From Methylobacterium soli (GTDB lineage Bacteria; Pseudomonadota; Alphaproteobacteria; Rhizobiales; Beijerinckiaceae): a stretch of 64,000 nucleotides of DNA. The stretch covers positions 87,315 through 151,314 of the forward strand of contig NZ_VZZK01000013.1 in the NCBI RefSeq assembly GCF_008806385.1, given 5' to 3'. Positions 34,139 through 42,818 of this stretch are shown in pieces. Under the pieces are notes generated by a model. It was given only the letters and a program-made list of their open reading frames with translations. It was not told the DNA's origin and ran no database searches. A program made the position numbers and the translations under genes. Position 1 is the first letter of the stretch. Every line of letters starts with the position of its first letter.

Positions 34139-35403
34139 GCGAGGCCAATCCCGAGACGGCCTGGATCGCCGCGGCGCTCGCTGCTGCGCGGCCACGGGCG
34201 ATGGCGGCCCTGCTGCGCAGCTTCCGCGACCTCGACGTCGCGGAGGAGGCCTTCCAGGACGCGATCCTGCGGGCCCTTCGGACCTGGCCGCGCAACGGCC
34301 CTCCGCGCGATCCGGCCGCCTGGCTGATCCTCGTCGGGCGCAACGCCGCCCTCGACGGCAAGCGCCGCAGCGCCCGGGAGGCGCCCCTGCCGCCGGAGGA
34401 AGACCTGTCCGACCTCGACGACAGGGAGGCAACGCTCGCCGACGGGATCGATGCGACTGCCTATCGCGACGATATCCTGCGCCTCCTGTTCATCTGCTGC
34501 CATCCGGATCTCCCGGCGACGCAGCAGGTCGCCCTGGCGCTGCGGATCGTCTCGGGCCTGAGCATCGCGCGCATCGCTCGCGCCTTCCTGGTCTCCGAGG
34601 CCGCGATGGAGCAGCGCATCACCCGCGCCAAGGGGCGGATCGCCCGGAGCGCGGTGCCCTACGAGACCCCCGGCGCGGTGGAGCGGGCCGGGCGGCTCTC
34701 GGCCGTCTCGGCCATGATCTACCTCGTCTTCAATGCCGGCTATTCGGCCGGAACCGGTTCGGAGCGGGTCGAGCTGTGCGACGAGGCGATCCGCCTCGGA
34801 CGATTGCTGCTGCGCCTCTTCGGCACCGATCCGGAGGTGATGGGGCTCCTGGGGCTGATGCTGCTCCAGCACGCGCGGACGCCCGCACGCTTCGACCAAA
34901 ACGACGAGATCGTGCTCCTGGACGATCAGGACAGGGCGCTCTGGAGCCGGCCGCTGATCGCCGAGGGGCTGGCGCTCGTCGACAAGGCGATGCGCCATCG
35001 CGCGCCCGGCCCCTATCAGGTCCAGGCCGCGATCGCGGCGCTGCACGCCCGCGCAGCCAGCCCGGAGGCCACCGATTGGGCGGAGATCGACGCCCTCTAC
35101 GCGGTTCTCGAACGCCTGCAGCCCTCGCCGGTGGTCAGCCTCAACCGGGCGGTCGCGCTCGGCAAGGTCCGCGGTCCCGAGGAGGCCCTCGGGCTGGTCG
35201 AATCCCTGTCCGGAGCGCTCGGCGGCTATTTCTACTTCCACGGCCTGCGCGGTGCCTTCCTGATGCAGCTCGGGCGCCGGGCCGAGGCCCGCGAGGCGAT
35301 GAACCGCGCGATCGCGCTGGCCAGCACCGCAGCGGAAGCTGGCCACATTCGCATGCAGCTCGACCGGCTCACGCGGGAGGCCGACGCGCTCCCGTCACGA
35401 TAG
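34135..35403 (+). CDS. ECF42-type RNA polymerase sigma factor
   Basis: A 422-residue sigma factor. Region 2 is at residues 10-80 (RSFRDLDVAEEAFQDAILRALRTWP) and region 4 near 125-170 (LRIVSGLSIARIARAFLVSEAAMEQRITRAKGRI). About 220 residues of helical, TPR-like C-terminal extension follow, including VFNAGYSAG and GLMLLQHARTPAR, which are hallmarks of ECF42. No anti-sigma factor gene is present; in this group the C-terminal extension is thought to control activity. The downstream VOC and SRPBCC genes are likely targets or partners. Confidence 0.9.
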   Translation: MSEANPETAWIAAALAAARPRAMAALLRSFRDLDVAEEAFQDAILRALRTWPRNGPPRDPAAWLILVGRNAALDGKRRSAREAPLPPEEDLSDLDDREATLADGIDATAYRDDILRLLFICCHPDLPATQQVALALRIVSGLSIARIARAFLVSEAAMEQRITRAKGRIARSAVPYETPGAVERAGRLSAVSAMIYLVFNAGYSAGTGSERVELCDEAIRLGRLLLRLFGTDPEVMGLLGLMLLQHARTPARFDQNDEIVLLDDQDRALWSRPLIAEGLALVDKAMRHRAPGPYQVQAAIAALHARAASPEATDWAEIDALYAVLERLQPSPVVSLNRAVALGKVRGPEEALGLVESLSGALGGYFYFHGLRGAFLMQLGRRAEAREAMNRAIALASTAAEAGHIRMQLDRLTREADALPSR

Positions 35404-35503
35404 GCAAAAGAATTTGCGCGACGGTGTCGGGCCCCCGGCCGCCCGAGCGTCCTTGGGGTGAAGCCGCCGAGAACAGGGAAGCGGCCGAGAGGAGAGGACC
35501 AGC

Positions 35504-35923
35504 ATGACCAGCACGACCGACGCGACGCACGTTCCCGTCCCGGTGAAGGGGGGCCTCGTCGCCTATCTGTGCGTCGAGGGCGCGATGAAGGCGGCGGAGT
35601 TCTACACCCGCGCCTTCGGGGCCGAGATCGCGGGCGCGATGCCGCCCGACGAGCAGGGACGGACGATGCATGTCCATCTCTACGTCCACGGCTCGTCGCT
35701 GATGCTCTCGGACGCCTTTCCGGACCACGGGCACCCGTTCCAGGCGCCGCAAGGGTTCACGATGACCCTGATGGTCGAGGATATCGAGGCGTGGTGGAGC
35801 CGCGCGATCGAGGCGGGCGCGACCGCGCTGATGCCCCCGGCGGACATGTTCTGGGGCGACCGCTACGCCCAATTGCGCGATCCCTTCGGGATCCTCTGGG
35901 CCTTCAATCAGCAGGCCCGCTGA
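35504..35923 (+). CDS. VOC family protein (PhnB-like)
   Basis: A 139-residue vicinal-oxygen-chelate protein with paired beta-alpha-beta-beta-beta units. The N-terminus VAYLCVEGAMKAAEFYTRAFGAE and the C-terminal WGDRYAQLRDPFGILWAFNQ are typical of PhnB/glyoxalase-like proteins. GAGAGGA lies seven bases upstream. It follows the ECF42 gene by 100 bases on the same strand and may be controlled by it. The substrate is unknown. Confidence 0.83.
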   Translation: MTSTTDATHVPVPVKGGLVAYLCVEGAMKAAEFYTRAFGAEIAGAMPPDEQGRTMHVHLYVHGSSLMLSDAFPDHGHPFQAPQGFTMTLMVEDIEAWWSRAIEAGATALMPPADMFWGDRYAQLRDPFGILWAFNQQAR

Positions 35924-36014
35924 CCCTCGATCAACAGGAATCGACCTCTCGGCCCGCGCGTCCGCACCGCCCGAGCCGGGCTACCCGACCTGACACCCGA
36001 CGATGGGAGCAGCC

Positions 36015-36482
36015 ATGACCGACAGCACGACCGAGCGGGACCTCGTCCTCACCCGCCTCATCGCCGCGCCACGCGCCGCCCTCTACCGAGCCTGGACCGA
36101 GCCGGAACTCCTGAAGCGCTGGTTCGCGCCAAAGCCCTACAGCGTCACGGAAGCCGAGACGGACCTGCGCCCCGGCGGGGCCAGCCGGATCGTGATGCGG
36201 GGGCCGGACGGCTCGGAGTTTCCGAGCGCCGGCGTCTATCTCGAGATCGTCGAGAACGCCCGCATCGTCTTCACGGATGCCTACCTGCGCGCCTGGGAGC
36301 CGTCGCCCAAACCCTTCTTCACGGGGATCATCACCTTCGAGGATGCGGAGGGGGGCACCCGCTACACCGCCCGCGCCCGCCACTGGTCGGCGCAGGACCG
36401 CGCCGCCCACGAGGCCATGGGCTTCCACGAGGGCTGGGGGCGCTGCGCCGACCAGCTCGCAGAACTGGCCGCCAGCCTGTAG
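36015..36482 (+). CDS. SRPBCC/AHSA1-type protein
   Basis: A 155-residue START-like fold protein (activator of Hsp90 ATPase homologue 1-like). Hallmarks are RLIAAPRAALYRAWTEPELLKRWFAP at the N-terminus and AMGFHEGWGRCADQLAELA at the C-terminus. It presumably binds a hydrophobic ligand. ATG 36015 follows GGGAG; an earlier ATG at 36003 lacks a suitable site. Together with the flanking VOC genes it belongs to the accessory set that often travels with ECF42. Confidence 0.85.
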   Translation: MTDSTTERDLVLTRLIAAPRAALYRAWTEPELLKRWFAPKPYSVTEAETDLRPGGASRIVMRGPDGSEFPSAGVYLEIVENARIVFTDAYLRAWEPSPKPFFTGIITFEDAEGGTRYTARARHWSAQDRAAHEAMGFHEGWGRCADQLAELAASL

Positions 36483-36546
36483 CGCCGCCGCAGGCGAGGC
36501 GCCCTCCGAACCTCCCGATCCATCACGCAAATCAGGAACTGCACGC

Positions 36547-37023
36547 ATGTCGAAGGTCAGCACCTGCCTCTGGTTCGGACAGGATATCGAGGCGGCCGCC
36601 CGCTTCTACGTCTCCCTCATTCCGGGATCGCAGATCGATCAGGTCCTGCACGCGCCGGGCCCCTGGCCGGGGGGTAATCCGGGCCACGCGATCCTGGTCA
36701 CCTTCACCCTCGGCGGCCAGAGCTACCAGGCCCTCAACGGCGGCAGGCCGGCCGATTACGGCACGGCCGCGTCGATCTCGGTCTCCTGCGCCGATCAGGC
36801 GGAGGTCGATCGGTTGTGGGCGGCCCTGACGGCGGATGGCGGGGCGGAGATCATGTGCGGCTGGCTGCGCGACCGCTGGGGCGTACCCTGGCAGATCGTG
36901 CCCGAGATCCTGCCGCGCCTCCTGGCCGATCCCGATCCGGCCGTCGCGAGCCGCGCCTTCGCGGCGATGCAGACGATGGTCAAGCTCGACATTGCCGGGC
37001 TTGAACGCGCCGCCGCAGGCTGA
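36547..37023 (+). CDS. VOC family protein (3-demethylubiquinone methyltransferase-like)
   Basis: A 158-residue VOC protein with LWFGQDIEAAARFYVSLIPGSQ, FTLGGQSYQALNGG and CGWLRDRWGVPWQIVPEILPRLL, a pattern of the PhnB/3-dmu-9-like subfamily. Catalytic metal residues are not obvious. It is the last gene of the ECF42 set, followed by an 11-base-pair hairpin. The function is unknown; annotation as a methyltransferase would be misleading. Confidence 0.83.
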   Translation: MSKVSTCLWFGQDIEAAARFYVSLIPGSQIDQVLHAPGPWPGGNPGHAILVTFTLGGQSYQALNGGRPADYGTAASISVSCADQAEVDRLWAALTADGGAEIMCGWLRDRWGVPWQIVPEILPRLLADPDPAVASRAFAAMQTMVKLDIAGLERAAAG

Positions 37024-37050
37024 TCCGACCCGCCGCCCCAAGTCCCTGTC

Positions 37051-37078
37051 CGCGATGCCCGCCGCGCCGGGCATCGCG
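37051..37078. terminator. Hairpin after the ECF42 gene set
   Basis: CGCGATGCCCG and CGGGCATCGCG form a perfect 11-base stem with a six-base loop, 27 bases after the last stop codon. There is no T tract, so termination efficiency is uncertain. Confidence 0.5.
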
Positions 37079-37160
37079 CGCCCGCGCGGAGGCGGACCGG
37101 CGATTGCGGATGATCCTGCCGAATCAGCGCTCCGGAGCGCCCGAATAGCTCGTCGGAGTC

Positions 37161-37598
37161 ATGGACGCGCCGCCGCGCGATCCCCAGATCCTGGAGGGAC
37201 ACGCCGTCCCATGCCTGCCGTCCCATGCCTCCCTGCCGGTGCCTGCCGTGAGCGATGCGATTCCCGTCCTGCCGCACGACGTCGTCGCCGATGCGGATTA
37301 TGTCCGCGACGTGCTCCTCAACATGGAATGGATCCGGAACCGGGACGACCGACGCGTCCGTTTCAGCGTCGTCGGCGAGAGGCCGGATTACCAGACCGAG
37401 TACCCGAGCGGGCATCGCTTGCAGAACTTCCCGCGCCGCTACGACGGGACCACGCACAGGCTCGTCGATGCGGCGAATGGAGCGAGCGCCTGCACCGGCG
37501 GGCTCACCGAGCCGTTCACGTGGGATGAGGTGCTGATCCTCCTGAAGCAAGCCCTCGAACGCAAGCACGACGCGGCGCGGATGACCGGCGAAGCCTAA
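37161..37598 (+). CDS. Hypothetical protein
   Basis: A 145-residue protein from ATG 37161, with GGAG close upstream. The first 30 residues are low-complexity, and the conserved-looking part begins near VVADADYVRDVLLNMEWIR and continues through RVRFSVVGERPDYQTEYPSGHR to TEPFTWDEVLILLKQAL. An internal start near 37248 is possible. I recognise no family. Confidence 0.45.
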   Translation: MDAPPRDPQILEGHAVPCLPSHASLPVPAVSDAIPVLPHDVVADADYVRDVLLNMEWIRNRDDRRVRFSVVGERPDYQTEYPSGHRLQNFPRRYDGTTHRLVDAANGASACTGGLTEPFTWDEVLILLKQALERKHDAARMTGEA

Positions 37599-37656
37599 CG
37601 CCGCCCGGCCCTTCCGGCTCGGGCGGGCGGCGCGGATGCGCCATCCCCGCCCCGTC

Positions 37657-37929
37657 TCACGCCAGCCGCTCCGCGCGCAGCCGCCGGAGCGCATTCGCCC
37701 GCTTCAAGGCCGCCCGTCGCTCCGGTGCCGGACCGAGCGGACCGGCATGGAGCGCGGCGACGAGTCCGTCGATCGCGTGCGGGAAGGGTTCGCAACGATC
37801 CAGGCCGAAGGCCCCGTCGAGAGCCGGCATCAAGCTGCGCAGGACACCCCGGATCGCGGCCCGATCAAGACTCTCGCGGAGCGGGGTCTCGGCCGCCTCA
37901 GGCATCGGATGGGGGATGACGTCGAGCAT
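37657..37929 (-). CDS. Doubtful small hypothetical protein
   Basis: A 90-residue helical, Leu/Ala/Arg-rich open frame convergent with the preceding gene. It has plausible amphipathic helices (AAIRGVLRSLMPALDGAFGLD) but no good ribosome binding site. It is listed as possible only. Confidence 0.35.
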   Translation of the reverse strand: MLDVIPHPMPEAAETPLRESLDRAAIRGVLRSLMPALDGAFGLDRCEPFPHAIDGLVAALHAGPLGPAPERRAALKRANALRRLRAERLA

Positions 37930-38155
37930 CGGATCGCGGTGCCGTGGAGATGCGCATTGGCCTGGAAGCGGCGTCGAGCGCAGGATCTCTCGAAGACCTA
38001 AGCTTGACCGTTTGAATCGGCGCTGAGGCTGGCAGCAGGCTGGCGTTCAGATTTCTCCAGCGCGCCAAATCGCCGGCGAGCCCGTGCGCTTGGTGCGATC
38101 CGCGACACGGAGCGAATCGGCATTCACAGCCATTGAGGGGGGAGAGGACATTGCC

Positions 38156-38314
38156 ATGCATCTCTCTCCGTTCGCGCTTCTCGATCTGGTCCGCCTTCCC
38201 GACGGGCGTGTCGGCGCCGTCGTGGGCGTCTGGAATCTCGGCGAAGCCTATGAGGTCGATATCGGCAATGTCCGCGAGACGTGGTCTGCCGACGATCTCA
38301 CGCCGACGGCCTGA
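38156..38314 (+). CDS. Very small hypothetical protein
   Basis: A 52-residue protein preceded by a strong purine-rich ribosome binding site (GGGGGGAGAGGA, 38137-38148). The sequence (LLDLVRLPDGRVGAVVGVWN, then LGEAYEVDIGNVRETWSADDL) has the beta-strand character of a small SH3-like barrel. No family was recognised. Confidence 0.55.
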   Translation: MHLSPFALLDLVRLPDGRVGAVVGVWNLGEAYEVDIGNVRETWSADDLTPTA

Positions 38315-38703
38315 CGCGCCCCACCGGACACGCCCGGCACGGTTGCTCATGGGGCTTAAGACAGTCCAATGGGCGGATGCCGCGCGCTCGCCACGGCCAG
38401 ACCTCGGGGGCTGGTCAGCACCGGCGACGCGGAGGCCGCGTCGGTCGGCAACGGCCCCGAGGCCAGGTGCCGCCGAGGCGGCTCTCGGCCGGCAGGATCG
38501 ATATCCTTCCCCACGATGAGAGAGCGCGAGCCGGTCCGTCCTCAGGGCGTGCGCCTCCGCCCCGAACGCAATCCTGCCCGTCTCGGGACCACGAGCCATG
38601 CGCCAGACACCGGCGCCGACGGGGTCTCATGCCGCTCGATTTCTTGCCTCGGAGGGCAATTCGCACCACGTCCGCACCCGGGGATATCGGAAAAAGGATC
38701 GGC
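38315..38703. other. Intergenic region without a recognisable gene
   Basis: About 390 bases between two small plus-strand genes. All frames give low-complexity Arg-, Pro- and Ala-rich translations typical of non-coding GC-rich DNA. I found no strong hairpin or promoter element. Confidence 0.4.
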
Positions 38704-39003
38704 ATGGCTCGTTTCATCGTCATCGACAGGGGTACGGGCCGCGTCTACGGCGACACGGCTCGGTTCGGCTCGGCCGGGGATGTGGTGTCGCCCGCCGACG
38801 CGGTCTGCCTGTTCGACCGCCAGTCGGGGCGCGCGTCGCGGGGCTTCGGCCACGTGGGTGCGCAGAGCGAATCCGCGAGCTATCACGTCTACGAGATCCC
38901 GCGCTCCAGCCTCAGCGGGGCGACCACGACCGAGGCCGAGGCGCAGACCTTGGTCCGCGAGCAGGGTGCGCTGGTCGCCGCCCTCATCACCTACAATTCC
39001 TGA
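38704..39003 (+). CDS. Hypothetical protein
   Basis: A 99-residue protein starting MARFIVIDRGTGRVYGDTARF, with a beta-rich N-terminal half and a C-terminal helix. ATG 38704 follows the purine-rich sequence GGAAAAAGGATCGGC. It converges on mxaB, with 11 bases between the ends. I do not recognise the family; similar short proteins are frequent in Methylobacterium. Confidence 0.55.
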   Translation: MARFIVIDRGTGRVYGDTARFGSAGDVVSPADAVCLFDRQSGRASRGFGHVGAQSESASYHVYEIPRSSLSGATTTEAEAQTLVREQGALVAALITYNS

Positions 39004-39014
39004 GCAAGCCGCGC

Positions 39015-39650
39015 TCAGGAGCGCAAATCGTCCTGCGCGATGGCGACGCCGATCAGTTCGGCCAGGGAGCTGACGCCGAGCTTGCGCCGCATCGCCGCGC
39101 AGGCGCCGACCACGGTCCGGTAGCCGATGGCGAGCGTGTCGGCGATGCCCTCATAGGTCTTGCCCTCCCGCAGCAGCGCCAGGATCTGGAGCTCGCGGGT
39201 GCTGAATTCGGCGAGCGGCGCCTCGCGCGGGCGGGCGCTCAGGAGCGCCACATCGGTCGCAAGGGCGTGGGGCAGGTAGCATTGCCCCGCCCGAACGGTC
39301 CGGAATGCCTCGACGAAGGCGTCCGCCGGCATGTCCTTGAGGGCGTACCCCATGGCGCCGCTCTGCAGCGCCCGCGCCACGATGACGGGATCCTGGTGCA
39401 TGCTGAGCGCGAGGATGCGCGCCTTCGGCTCGAGGGCGCGCATGCGGCGGATCAGCGTGAGGCCGGAGAGCCCGCTGCCCCGGAAGGTGAGATCCACCAC
39501 CGAAACCTGCGGCCGGATGCGGTGAAAGGTGCGGTAGCCCGCCACGAGGTCGGTGGCCTCGAAGATCATCTCGACGCCCGCATCCTCCACCATGCAGCGG
39601 AAGCCGCGCAGCACGACCGGATGGTCGTCCACGATGAGCACCCCGGTCAT
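39015..39650 (-). CDS. mxaB: Methanol oxidation response regulator MxaB
   Basis: A 211-residue NarL/LuxR-type response regulator. The receiver has the acidic pair in LIVDDHP, phosphoacceptor Asp in VVDLTFRG, the conserved Ser in ALSMH and the Lys in YALKDMP. The C-terminal helix-turn-helix is at FSTRELQILALLREGKTYEGIADTLAIGYRTV. In Methylorubrum extorquens AM1, MxaB occupies the end of the mxa cluster and is required for normal mxa transcription. The partner kinase is not in the window. It follows mxaH by 34 bases. Confidence 0.85.
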   Translation of the reverse strand: MTGVLIVDDHPVVLRGFRCMVEDAGVEMIFEATDLVAGYRTFHRIRPQVSVVDLTFRGSGLSGLTLIRRMRALEPKARILALSMHQDPVIVARALQSGAMGYALKDMPADAFVEAFRTVRAGQCYLPHALATDVALLSARPREAPLAEFSTRELQILALLREGKTYEGIADTLAIGYRTVVGACAAMRRKLGVSSLAELIGVAIAQDDLRS

Positions 39651-39684
39651 GGGGCCGACCTGCGGAGGAGCCGAGCGGCCGGCA

Positions 39685-40251
39685 TCAGCGCGCATCCTGG
39701 GCGCCGTAGCGCTCGGTCAGCCGGGCGAGGGCGGTGTCCCGGTCGGCGCCGGCCCGGCGGGTATTGGCGTAGTGCTGGCACATCTCGCCGTAGAGTTGCT
39801 TGCGCTCACCCGCCGCGGCCGCAACCGCCGACAAGCCGGTGATGAGCCTGGCGTAATCCTCGGGTTGGCCCGCTTCCGCAAGCATGGTGCCGAGTTGCGC
39901 CGTGCGGTTGGCGATCATGCGCGGGTCCTCGACGAAGCGGCCGCGTGCCCGCGCGAAGGCCTGGACCAGCACCGCGATGCGGGCATCCTGTGCCGGCACC
40001 GATCCGCCGGCCTCCCGGCGCGCCAGCCAGACCGCCGGGTCGGTGCCGTCGGTCGGCGCCAGCCAATCCGCCGCGTCCCCGCCCTCCGGGCCGGCCCGGC
40101 CAGTGGTGGCCACGAGGGCGCCCTCCTGGCGCTCCGCCTCCCCGCCGGAATCGCAGGCGCCCAACACCGCCGCGAGGATCAGGAATCGCGCGAGAACGAG
40201 GACGCCCATGCCGGGGCGGATCAGCTTGGCCTTGGATTCGAATCCGAGCAT
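39685..40251 (-). CDS. mxaH: Putative lipoprotein MxaH
   Basis: A 188-residue exported protein. The hydrophobic N-terminus ends in a lipobox (LAAVLGAC, Cys near residue 33), so it is probably an acylated periplasmic lipoprotein. The rest is helical and rich in Ala. Position directly after mxaE and before mxaB identifies it as MxaH, whose role in methanol oxidation is unknown. The start (GTG 40254 or ATG 40251) overlaps the mxaE stop, showing coupling. A later ATG at 40209 would give a shorter signal peptide. Confidence 0.75.
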   Translation of the reverse strand: MLGFESKAKLIRPGMGVLVLARFLILAAVLGACDSGGEAERQEGALVATTGRAGPEGGDAADWLAPTDGTDPAVWLARREAGGSVPAQDARIAVLVQAFARARGRFVEDPRMIANRTAQLGTMLAEAGQPEDYARLITGLSAVAAAAGERKQLYGEMCQHYANTRRAGADRDTALARLTERYGAQDAR

Positions 40252-41282
40252 CACGGCGGCATCTCCGCCGGGATCGCCACGATGGCGCGTGGGCCCTCGG
40301 CGACGGGCAGGCGAGCGGTCTCGCGCAAGGTGGCGAGGTCGATCACCGAGACATCCGCCGAGAACCAGTTCGCCACGTAGGCGTGGGCTCCCGCCACCGC
40401 GATGCCCTCGGGGTAGCGTCCGACGCCGATGCGCTCCCGGAGGGTCAGGTCACCCGCATCGAGCACCGAGACGCTGCCCGATTCCTGGTTCGAGACGAGG
40501 AGCAGGCGGCCGTCCGGGCTCGCAGCGACGCCGTAGGGGCTGCGGCCGGAGGGCACGGTCGCCAGCGGCTTCAGGCTGCTCGTGTCGATGACCGTGAGAT
40601 CGTTGCTGCGCACATTGGCGACGTAGAGCCGGTCCTGGGCCGGGCTGAGCGCGAGGGCGAAGGGCGCCCAGCCGACCGGCACGCTCGCGCGCCGCGTCAG
40701 GGTGCGGGCATCGAGGACGCCGACGGCGTCGCTCCCGCGCTCGGCCACGAACAGGCGACCGGCCCGGTCGAGGACGAGGGCTGCCGGCTCGCGGCCGATT
40801 CCCACGATGGCCTCGACGAGGCCGCTCTCGGCCGCGAGGCGGCTGACGGTGCCGGCCTGCCAATCGCCGACGAAGAGCTCAGTCCCGTCGGGCGAGACCG
40901 CAATGCCGAAGGGCTGGCCGCGAACGCGCAGCCGCCGCAGCACCCGCCCGGTCCGGGCCTCGACGGCCGTGACGGTGCCGTGGTCGGGATGGGTCAGGTA
41001 GAGCGTGCCGTCCGGGCCGGCCGCGAGCCCGGCGGGACCCGGCCCGACGAACAGGGCCGGCCCGGCGGCCGAGGCACCGGGATCGACCCGCGCCACCGTT
41101 CCGGCCTCCTGGCTGGCCACGTAGACGGCGGGGCCGCCCTGCTGCGACAGGGCAGCGCCGCCCGTCAGCCACAGGAGCGCGAGCCCGGCCGGCGCGGCGG
41201 GACGCCAGGATCGAGGACTCGCGGAGCGACCCGGCCGCCGCGGCGCCTCTAGCTTCGACCACAGGGCCGGGACGGCGCTCAC
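40251..41282 (-). CDS. mxaE: Beta-propeller protein MxaE
   Basis: A 343-residue protein with an N-terminal signal-like segment (PAGLALLWLTGGAALS) followed by seven or so YVTN-type beta-propeller repeats, seen as LYVANVRSNDLTVIDTSSL, LLVSNQESGSVSVLDAG and AYVANWFSADVSVIDLA. It should fold as a periplasmic propeller, perhaps a scaffold or binding protein for methanol dehydrogenase assembly. The GTG start overlaps the mxaD stop (GTGA). The name rests on its place between mxaD and mxaH; the molecular role is unknown. Confidence 0.78.
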   Translation of the reverse strand: MSAVPALWSKLEAPRRPGRSASPRSWRPAAPAGLALLWLTGGAALSQQGGPAVYVASQEAGTVARVDPGASAAGPALFVGPGPAGLAAGPDGTLYLTHPDHGTVTAVEARTGRVLRRLRVRGQPFGIAVSPDGTELFVGDWQAGTVSRLAAESGLVEAIVGIGREPAALVLDRAGRLFVAERGSDAVGVLDARTLTRRASVPVGWAPFALALSPAQDRLYVANVRSNDLTVIDTSSLKPLATVPSGRSPYGVAASPDGRLLLVSNQESGSVSVLDAGDLTLRERIGVGRYPEGIAVAGAHAYVANWFSADVSVIDLATLRETARLPVAEGPRAIVAIPAEMPP

Positions 41283-41812
41283 CGGGTTGCCACCCCCTCG
41301 ACCTTGGCCTTGAGGCCCCTCAGCCCGTCGGCGAAGTAGCGGTTCATCGCGGCCTTGCCGGCCTCGTCGCTCAGGGCCTCGGCCGGCTCGTTGCCGGTGT
41401 CGCCCCGATAGAACCGCCCGATCCAGGCGACCTTGGCGCCCCCGCCCTCCGGCGTCACCGTGATCGTCGCCGAGTAGGACGAGACCGGGAGCGCCGTCAG
41501 GTCGGGGTCGGACATCCGGTAGGAATAGGTGCGCGCCTCCGGCTTCCATTCGTCGAGTCCCTCGGCGAGCGTGCCGCCGGCCCTGAGGGTGACGCGGCGG
41601 GTCGCGCCCTCCTGGTTGCCGCCGGAGCCCTCGCTGCGCGCCACGTCCGGGTGCCAATCCGCGATCCGGTCGAACGGCCCGAGCATGTCCCAGACCGCCT
41701 CCGGGCTCGCCGCGATGGTGATCGACTGGTCGATCTTCTGGGGAGTCGGGCCGTGGGCGAGCGCCGCGGTGGCCGCAAGCGCGAGGAGAAGCGTCGGAAG
41801 AGTCGGCCGCAT
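41279..41812 (-). CDS. mxaD: Periplasmic methanol oxidation protein MxaD
   Basis: A 177-residue exported SRPBCC-fold protein. The signal peptide (LPTLLLALAATAALA, cleavage near residue 19) is followed by the START-like core with ITIAASPEAVWDMLGPFDRIADWHPDV and GRFYRGDTGNEPAEALSDEAGKAAMNRYF. In AM1 the 17-kDa MxaD helps the interaction of methanol dehydrogenase with cytochrome cL. It follows mxaL by seven bases in the operon. Confidence 0.88.
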   Translation of the reverse strand: MRPTLPTLLLALAATAALAHGPTPQKIDQSITIAASPEAVWDMLGPFDRIADWHPDVARSEGSGGNQEGATRRVTLRAGGTLAEGLDEWKPEARTYSYRMSDPDLTALPVSSYSATITVTPEGGGAKVAWIGRFYRGDTGNEPAEALSDEAGKAAMNRYFADGLRGLKAKVEGVATR

Positions 41813-41819
41813 CGCGGGG

Positions 41820-42818
41820 TCAGGCCTTTCTGGGGGTGAGGGACGGGCGCGCGCGGAGCGCCCCGAGAGGGCCGGCGGCGTAGACCACGAGCACGAGGAG
41901 GAGGGCGGCCCCGCCGAGGATCGGCCGCGGGTCGAGGCTGCCCGGAAGGGGGCGGGGCGTCGCCGCCGCGCGCAAGGGGGCGGCGAGCGAACCCGGCCCA
42001 TCGAGATGCGCGTAGGCGAGGCCGGTGCGCTCGGCGAGGGCCTTGAGATAGGTCTCGCGCACGGAGGAGAGATGTTCGCTGCCCCGGGCCGCCGCGGCGC
42101 CGAAGGGGGCGTTGCGCGGGTTGTAGCCCTCGCGGGACTCGGCATCGGCGGGCGGCGCGCCGAAGCGGTTCTCCTGCTGCACGTCCGATTCGGCGTAGAA
42201 GCCGGTCTCGCGGCCGCGATCGTTGAAGCGGGGAATCGGCGCGAGGGCGTAGCCGCCCGTGCCGACCACGAGCCCGCGCACCGCCCCCAGGCGTCCCTCG
42301 AAGGCCGGAATCTCCCCGCGCGGCAGGGGCGGGGCCTCCTGACCATCGGTGATGAAGAGAAGATCGGTGTCGATCTCGGCCGCGAGGTCGATGGCCCGGT
42401 AAAGCCCGGCCGAGACGCGGCTGTCCGCCTCCCAGGCCATCCGCCAATCGAGGGCCGCGATGGCGCCGTCGAGGGGCGCGAAGTCGGCGCAGACCTCGAT
42501 CGGTGCGAAGAGCAGGAAGGGGCGCCGCTCCGTGAACAGGCCCAGGGCGACGCGGGAGCCGCAGGGCAGGCCGGCTACGAGGCTGCGGAGCGCCGCCTTG
42601 GCGGTCTCGAGCCGGCTCTCGGGCCGCCCGTCCGGACCGGTATAATCGCGCACATTCATGCTGCCGGTGATGTCGACGACCGCCAGCACCGCGACGCCGT
42701 CGCGGGTCAGCGGCAGCCGGGGCAGGGCGAAGGTCGCCAGGACGAGGACGAGCGCCAAGGCCGACGCCTGGAAGCGGCGCGACCGCAGGTTTCGTCCGAG
42801 GGGGAGCCCCGGAATCAT
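41820..42818 (-). CDS. mxaL: VWA-domain calcium insertion protein MxaL
   Basis: A 332-residue membrane-anchored von Willebrand A protein. The N-terminal anchor (ALALVLVLATFALP) precedes a VWA domain with the metal site VVDITGSMNVRD (DxTxS variant) and LLFITDGQEAP. A C-terminal membrane segment is at GGAALLLVLVVYAAGPLG. MxaA, MxaC, MxaK and MxaL are needed to insert calcium into methanol dehydrogenase. The start overlaps the mxaK stop by four bases. Confidence 0.88.
   Translation of the reverse strand: MIPGLPLGRNLRSRRFQASALALVLVLATFALPRLPLTRDGVAVLAVVDITGSMNVRDYTGPDGRPESRLETAKAALRSLVAGLPCGSRVALGLFTERRPFLLFAPIEVCADFAPLDGAIAALDWRMAWEADSRVSAGLYRAIDLAAEIDTDLLFITDGQEAPPLPRGEIPAFEGRLGAVRGLVVGTGGYALAPIPRFNDRGRETGFYAESDVQQENRFGAPPADAESREGYNPRNAPFGAAAARGSEHLSSVRETYLKALAERTGLAYAHLDGPGSLAAPLRAAATPRPLPGSLDPRPILGGAALLLVLVVYAAGPLGALRARPSLTPRKA

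Noticed and set aside
40233..40246. GATTCGAATC palindrome resembling a tRNA T-loop
   Set aside because: It lies within the start of mxaH, and no acceptor, D or anticodon stems surround it.
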